DNA from: a virus
Reading direction: 5' to 3' (one strand)
Virus record (IMG/VR): IMGVR_UViG_3300009059_000068
Coordinates: 1-22,614 of that record
Length of the DNA stretch: 22,614 nt
Within the stretch, counting starts at the first letter, position 1. The number at the start of each line of letters is the position of its first letter. A program made the translations under genes and the position numbers. This document shows positions 20,826-22,614 of the stretch, in pieces. The notes below the pieces were generated by a model. The model saw only the letters and a program-made list of their open reading frames with translations. It did not search any database and was not told where the DNA came from.

Positions 20826-20979
20826 CTTCTTAAAACCGATTCGCGTTCAAGGTAAAGTAACAACGTGCGGAAACGATGCAACAGTCGTTGAGTCTTTCAG
20901 AACAAGACATAAAAGAATTCGAAACCTCCATACTCTGGAAAGTTACCACAGAAGGTGATATCGGTGACCTTCTATTTCT
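20826..20979 (+). other. Structured gap between tRNA-Asp and tRNA-Ile
   Basis: A 154-base stretch with no tRNA. Perfect hairpins: AACGA/TCGTT (20872-20889), GTCTT/AAGAC with a 7-base loop (about 20893-20909) and AGAAGGT/ACCTTCT with a 10-base loop (20950-20973). A 37-aa ORF (ATG 20876) runs into tRNA-Ile and is probably chance. A small RNA released by tRNA processing is possible. Confidence 0.4.
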
Positions 20980-21053
20980 AGTCATTTAGCTCAGTTGGTT
21001 AGAGCGCCTCGCTGATACCGAGGAGGTCACTGGTTCGAGTCCAGTATTGACTA
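20980..21053 (+). tRNA. tRNA-Ile (GAT)
   Basis: Acceptor AGTCATT/ATTGACT with a T-T mismatch at pair 6, anticodon stem CCTCG/CGAGG with loop CTGATAC (GAT), T arm ACTGG-TTCGAGT-CCAGT, discriminator A. Confidence 0.93.
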
Positions 21054-21061
21054 CGATATAT

Positions 21062-21132
21062 TGTCCTTTCGTCTAATGGCAGGACACGTGGTTTTGGTCC
21101 ACGCGGTGGAGGTTCGAGTCCTCCAGGGACAA
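21062..21132 (+). tRNA. tRNA-Gln (TTG)
   Basis: Acceptor TGTCCTT/AGGGACA, anticodon stem CGTGG/CCACG with loop TTTTGGT (TTG), T arm GGAGG-TTCGAGT-CCTCC, discriminator A. The weak T-A first pair fits Gln. Confidence 0.93.
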
Positions 21133-21138
21133 CAATAA

Positions 21139-21212
21139 GGTCTTTTAGCTCAGTCTGGTAGAGCGCCTCGCTCATAACGAGAGGGTCCTAGGTTCGAATC
21201 CTAGATGGACCA
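21139..21212 (+). tRNA. tRNA-Met or Ile2 (CAT)
   Basis: Acceptor GGTCTTT/ATGGACC (T-T mismatch at pair 6), anticodon loop CTCATAA (CAT), T arm CTAGG-TTCGAAT-CCTAG, discriminator A. First acceptor pair is G-C, so not initiator-like; elongator Met or lysidine-modified Ile. Confidence 0.92.
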
Positions 21213-21250
21213 CAATTGTTAATAACTTTCTAAAAATAATTGCTAAAATA

Positions 21251-21283
21251 TTTTTTTATATCAAAAGTTTTTAATATATTTAC
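21251..21283 (+). promoter_or_regulatory. Promoter of second tRNA array
   Basis: TATATTTAC at 21275, T-run at the -33 position, preceded by TTGTTAATAACTTT (21216-21229), a partial copy of the TGTTAATAACTTTAACA site. The TTTAACA pair has decayed. The leader after it resembles that of the first array. Confidence 0.65.
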
Positions 21284-21301
21284 ATAACAAATTAAAACAA
21301 A

Positions 21302-21319
21302 CGTTATTTGAAATCTTGG
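21302..21319 (+). promoter_or_regulatory. boxA-like leader of second tRNA array
   Basis: CGTTATTTGAAATCTTGG aligns without gaps to the leader at 19533-19550 and lies at the same place between promoter and first tRNA. Confidence 0.4.
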
Positions 21320-21329
21320 TAAAAAAAAT

Positions 21330-21401
21330 GCAGATGTCGTATAATGGTCATTACTTCAGACTTCCAATCTGAAGATGAGAGTTCGATTCTCTCCATCTGC
21401 T
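21330..21401 (+). tRNA. tRNA-Gly (TCC)
   Basis: Acceptor GCAGATG/CATCTGC, anticodon stem TCAGA/TCTGA with loop CTTCCAA (TCC), T arm GAGAG-TTCGATT-CTCTC, discriminator T, CCA encoded at 21402-21404. Confidence 0.95.
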
Positions 21402-21407
21402 CCATGT

Positions 21408-21472
21408 GATAATTGCTCCAGTATGATTGGTAAGCATCCGACAGTAACATCGGACTGGCAATGTAATTATTA
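21408..21472 (+). ncRNA. tRNA-like element without T arm
   Basis: GATAATT (21408-21414) pairs with AATTATT (21465-21471) like an acceptor stem. A D-loop-like TGATTGGTAAGC follows, then TCCGA/TCGGA (21437-21441 with 21450-21454) closing an 8-base loop CAGTAACA. There is no T arm; CCAG/CTGG (21418-21421 with 21455-21458) adds an internal helix instead. It is too regular for random sequence but not a normal tRNA. Confidence 0.4.
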
Positions 21473-21495
21473 AGAGGTAAGGAAAAGACTAAGTT

Positions 21496-21568
21496 TGTTA
21501 TGTAGCTCATTGGTAGAGCGGGTGCGTAAAAGTAGTTGCCGTAGCAGGTTCGATTCCTGTCATAACAT
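21496..21568 (+). tRNA. Atypical tRNA-like element, no anticodon stem
   Basis: Acceptor TGTTATG/CATAACA is perfect, D arm GCTC-ATTGGTA-GAGC is canonical, and T arm GCAGG-TTCGATT-CCTGT is good. The 24 bases between D and T arms (GGGTGCGTAAAAGTAGTTGCCGTA) have nearly normal length but cannot form a 5-bp anticodon stem, so no isotype can be assigned. Confidence 0.5.
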
Positions 21569-21828
21569 CGAGGAGACTGTTACTAATTCATAGTCCTTAT
21601 GTGACGACGGAAGCATAGAATTAGAATTACTTTAAGACGTTAGAGATAGGGTCGCTCCCTAATCAAAGATGCGCTTCGAAACCTTAGCAATAAGGCAGCT
21701 TAAAGTAAAACGCATAGGTAACTGAAGAACACGAGTTCTAAAGAGTAATGGTTCGATTCCATTATCCGTAATAGCCAAAGGGAAAGCATTGAGGTCGATG
21801 CATAAGTTATAACAGAGCTGCAGCTCTA
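21569..21828 (+). ncRNA. Hairpin-rich region with one T arm
   Basis: Contains perfect short hairpins in series: CTAATTC/GAATTAG, TAGGG-TCGCT-CCCTA, CCTTA-GCAA-TAAGG inside ATGCG/CGCAT, AGAAC-ACGA-GTTCT, and AGAGC-TGCA-GCTCT. A full T arm AATGG-TTCGATT-CCATT stands at 21747-21763. The best 5' partner for its acceptor side (TCCGT) is ACGGA at 21607, 140 bases upstream. No ORF. A structured RNA of unknown kind. Confidence 0.45.
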
Positions 21829-21888
21829 GGAGTGGTCTGGTTAAAGTCGTACAAGTACAGACAAATGGTTCGAATCCATTCACTTCGC
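21828..21888 (+). ncRNA. tRNA-like element with one arm replacing D and anticodon arms
   Basis: GGAGTG (21829-21834) pairs with CACTTC (21881-21886). The T arm AATGG-TTCGAAT-CCATT is perfect. Only 29 bases lie between acceptor and T arm and they form GTCTG/CAGAC around an 18-base loop. Confidence 0.42.
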
Positions 21889-21895
21889 AAATATG

Positions 21896-21970
21896 AGCGT
21901 TGAAGCACAATTGGACGTGCAACCGGTAATAGGCCGGATTAGGTTATAGGTTCGAATCCTATCTCTGCTC
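21896..21970 (+). tRNA. Atypical tRNA-like element, loop without U33
   Basis: D arm GCAC-AATTGGAC-GTGC and T arm ATAGG-TTCGAAT-CCTAT are good. Acceptor AGCGTTG/CTCTGCT has two mismatches. The CCGG/CCGG stem closes a 7-base loop TAATAGG, which lacks the T normally at position 33, so the anticodon is uncertain (ATA by position). Confidence 0.5.
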
Positions 21971-21975
21971 CAAAT

Positions 21976-22072
21976 GATTATGAGTCCATTGGTTGGAAGC
22001 ACCTCCCCAAGGTTGAGTTGAAATACACTCTTTATGGCAAAGCTGAAATTGGTTCGAATCCAATCATAATTA
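21976..22072 (+). tRNA. Atypical tRNA-like element with extra hairpin
   Basis: Acceptor GATTATG/CATAATT and T arm ATTGG-TTCGAAT-CCAAT are fully paired and a D arm TCC-ATTGGTT-GGA is present. In the anticodon position ACCT/AGGT closes a 5-base loop CCCCA, followed by a second hairpin GAGT-TGAAATAC-ACTC. Total length 97 bases. No isotype can be given. Confidence 0.48.
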
Positions 22073-22076
22073 CAAA

Positions 22077-22121
22077 GAAGATGCCTGATCAGCAAAATCT
22101 TCCTAACGATTAAGATTACAT
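22077..22121 (+). other. Two mutually exclusive hairpins
   Basis: The segment AATCTTC at about 22096-22102 can pair with GAAGAT upstream (22077-22082) or with AAGATT downstream (22112-22117). Such overlap is typical of switching RNAs but may be chance in AT-rich sequence. Confidence 0.3.
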
Positions 22122-22169
22122 ATAGCTTAAAGAGATTTGACGTCACTATTTCTGTAATTTTAATTGATT

Positions 22170-22247
22170 GCTTTACGTAGTTTAACGTGGTTTGGAACGC
22201 TGGCATATAAGTCCGGAAGAGTATGGGTTCGAATCCCATGTAAAGAC
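22170..22247 (+). tRNA. Atypical tRNA-like element with 9-base loop
   Basis: CTTTAC/GTAAAG acceptor (six pairs, then one extra G before the D arm), D stem GTTT/GAAC, and T arm ATGGG-TTCGAAT-CCCAT are present. The stem CTGG/CCGG closes a 9-base loop CATATAAGT, so the anticodon is not defined. Confidence 0.5.
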
Positions 22248-22254
22248 ACTATAT

Positions 22255-22328
22255 TGCGGGTTAAAGTTCTGGTGAACTTATCGGTCTCATAAGCCGAATG
22301 AAGGGTCGTTCGATTCGGCCACCCGCTA
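22255..22328 (+). tRNA. tRNA-Met (CAT), possibly initiator-like
   Basis: GCGGGT/ACCCGC pairs with an unpaired T-T at position 1-72, D arm AAGT/ACTT, anticodon stem TCGGT/GCCGA with loop CTCATAA (CAT), T arm GGTCG-TTCGATT-CGGCC, discriminator A. An unpaired 1-72 is a hallmark of bacterial initiator tRNA. Confidence 0.88.
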
Positions 22329-22381
22329 CTAAAAGTTTTAATGTTGGCTCTAGTTCTTTAAAAACGTAATTGCCTACACCA

Positions 22382-22454
22382 GACTTCGTAGCTCAATCGG
22401 TAGAGCACCGAACTTTTAATTCGGGGGTAGTGGGATCGTAGCCCGCCGGGGTCA
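22382..22454 (+). tRNA. tRNA-Lys (TTT) with unusual T loop
   Basis: Acceptor GACTTCG/CGGGGTC, anticodon stem CCGAA/TTCGG with loop CTTTTAA (TTT), T stem GTGGG/CCCGC. The T loop is ATCGTAG instead of TTCGANT. Discriminator A. Confidence 0.9.
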
Positions 22455-22490
22455 CAATAAACTAAAAATTGTCACAATAAACTAACAATG
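22451..22490 (+). repeat. 20-base tandem duplication of the tRNA-Lys tail
   Basis: GTCACAATAAACTAAAAATT is followed directly by GTCACAATAAACTAACAATG. The first GTCA is the 3' end of tRNA-Lys, so the duplication includes the gene's last bases. Confidence 0.75.
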
Positions 22491-22538
22491 TTTATTATAA
22501 CAAAAAGAGGTTTACTAATATATGCTTCATACACAATT

Positions 22539-22570
22539 CTGCAATCTCTCAGTTAAAAGCTGTTGCAGAC
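22539..22570 (+). other. Hairpin near the window end
   Basis: TCTGCAA (22539-22545) and TTGCAGA (22563-22569) are perfect inverted copies, enclosing CAG-TTAAAAG-CTG. No terminator T-run follows. Confidence 0.35.
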
Positions 22571-22574
22571 GTAA

Positions 22575-22614
22575 ATGAATAATCCAATATGGTTATTAGT
22601 TGTGAACATTATGA
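22575..22614 (+). CDS. Possible start of a small membrane protein, cut by window end
   Basis: ATG at 22575 opens MNNPIWLLVVNIM and stays open to the last base. The hydrophobic start fits a membrane segment. Thirteen codons are too few to judge. Confidence 0.25.
   Translation, partial: MNNPIWLLVVNIM

Noticed and set aside
20876-20989. 37-aa ORF between tRNA-Asp and tRNA-Ile
   Set aside because: It runs into tRNA-Ile, lacks the A-rich leader of real genes here and overlaps hairpins, so it is probably chance.
21483-21597. Group I intron core (GACTA at 21487 and TAGTC at 21590 as a P7 pair)
   Set aside because: A complete tRNA-like element lies between them, and I see no P/Q elements or P3-P8 pairing. 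Five-base matches are expected by chance.
21722-21745. Hammerhead ribozyme (CTGAAGA at 21722)
   Set aside because: The CUGANGA box is followed by a hairpin, but the required GAAA after it is absent (CTAAA instead).
21569-21780. tmRNA
   Set aside because: A T arm and a short frame ending in Ala-Ala-stop exist (around 21700), but there is no matching 5' acceptor with the conserved tmRNA 5' sequence and no recognisable tag peptide.
21304-22239. Minus-strand ORFs across the tRNA arrays with GFEP- or RIELS-like peptides
   Set aside because: These peptides are reverse-strand translations of T arms (GGTTCGAATCC gives G-F-E-P), a well-known artefact over tRNA genes.
1-22614. CRISPR array, insertion sequence or diversity-generating retroelement
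   Set aside because: I saw no regularly spaced repeats with unique spacers, no transposase and no reverse transcriptase. The repeats present are promoter cassettes, protein repeats and tRNA arms.

Overview
This window looks like a piece of a large T4-type myovirus genome that infects a Bacteroidota host, most likely a flavobacterium. The evidence is a contractile-tail block (sheath, tube, gp26-like baseplate protein, tape-measure-like protein), AT-rich DNA, nearly all genes on the plus strand with start/stop overlaps, and promoters of the Bacteroidota -33/-7 kind (TTTTACC, then TATATTTAC) rather than E. coli type. The host is inferred; no host gene is present.

Layout. 1-6012: tail sheath (5' end cut by the window), tail tube, a ribbon-helix-helix-like small protein, a gp26-like baseplate protein with an overlapping small ORF (possible +1 frameshift), and a very hydrophobic 890-aa tape-measure candidate. 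6055-7182: thioredoxin, a small protein and an exported ββα-Me nuclease. 7193-7330: the only convincing minus-strand gene, a 45-aa basic protein. 7447-12442: small proteins, then a HAD phosphatase, an Fpg/Nei DNA glycosylase, a sugar-nucleotide epimerase, a guanylate kinase, a coiled-coil protein, a PD-(D/E)XK nuclease and a metallophosphoesterase that has lost its metal ligands. 12560-18630: an ECF-like sigma factor, a P-loop (polynucleotide-kinase-like) enzyme, an RNA ligase, and a run of genes sharing a T4 capsid-targeting-like N-terminus (zinc-ribbon/DUF5824-like protein, GNAT acetyltransferase, 2H phosphoesterase), then a SWIM protein. 18664-22454: tRNA-Arg, a DUF4326 protein, and two tRNA arrays interrupted by a GIY-YIG homing endonuclease.

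Fifteen tRNAs have a readable anticodon: Arg-TCT, Cys-GCA, Ser-TGA, Leu-TAG, Thr-TGT, Pro-TGG, Asn-GTT, Glu-TTC, Asp-GTC, Ile-GAT, Gln-TTG, Met-CAT (two), Gly-TCC and Lys-TTT. Between 21405 and 22250 the second array changes character. Several elements keep a paired acceptor stem and a perfect T arm (TTCGANT loop) but have no normal anticodon arm, and they are separated by hairpin-rich sequence. This is the most unusual part of the window.

How the parts fit. A 3'-phosphatase-like HAD, a PNK-like kinase and an RNA ligase make a plausible tRNA-repair set close to the phage's own tRNAs, as in T4 defence against anticodon nucleases. Seven copies of one promoter type (five with a strictly phased TTTAACA pair, three fused to an intrinsic terminator) drive the accessory genes and tRNA arrays. 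A different motif (GATATATAA-like) precedes several structural and capsid-targeted genes and may be the late promoter. All functional statements come from reading motifs by eye; no database search was run.
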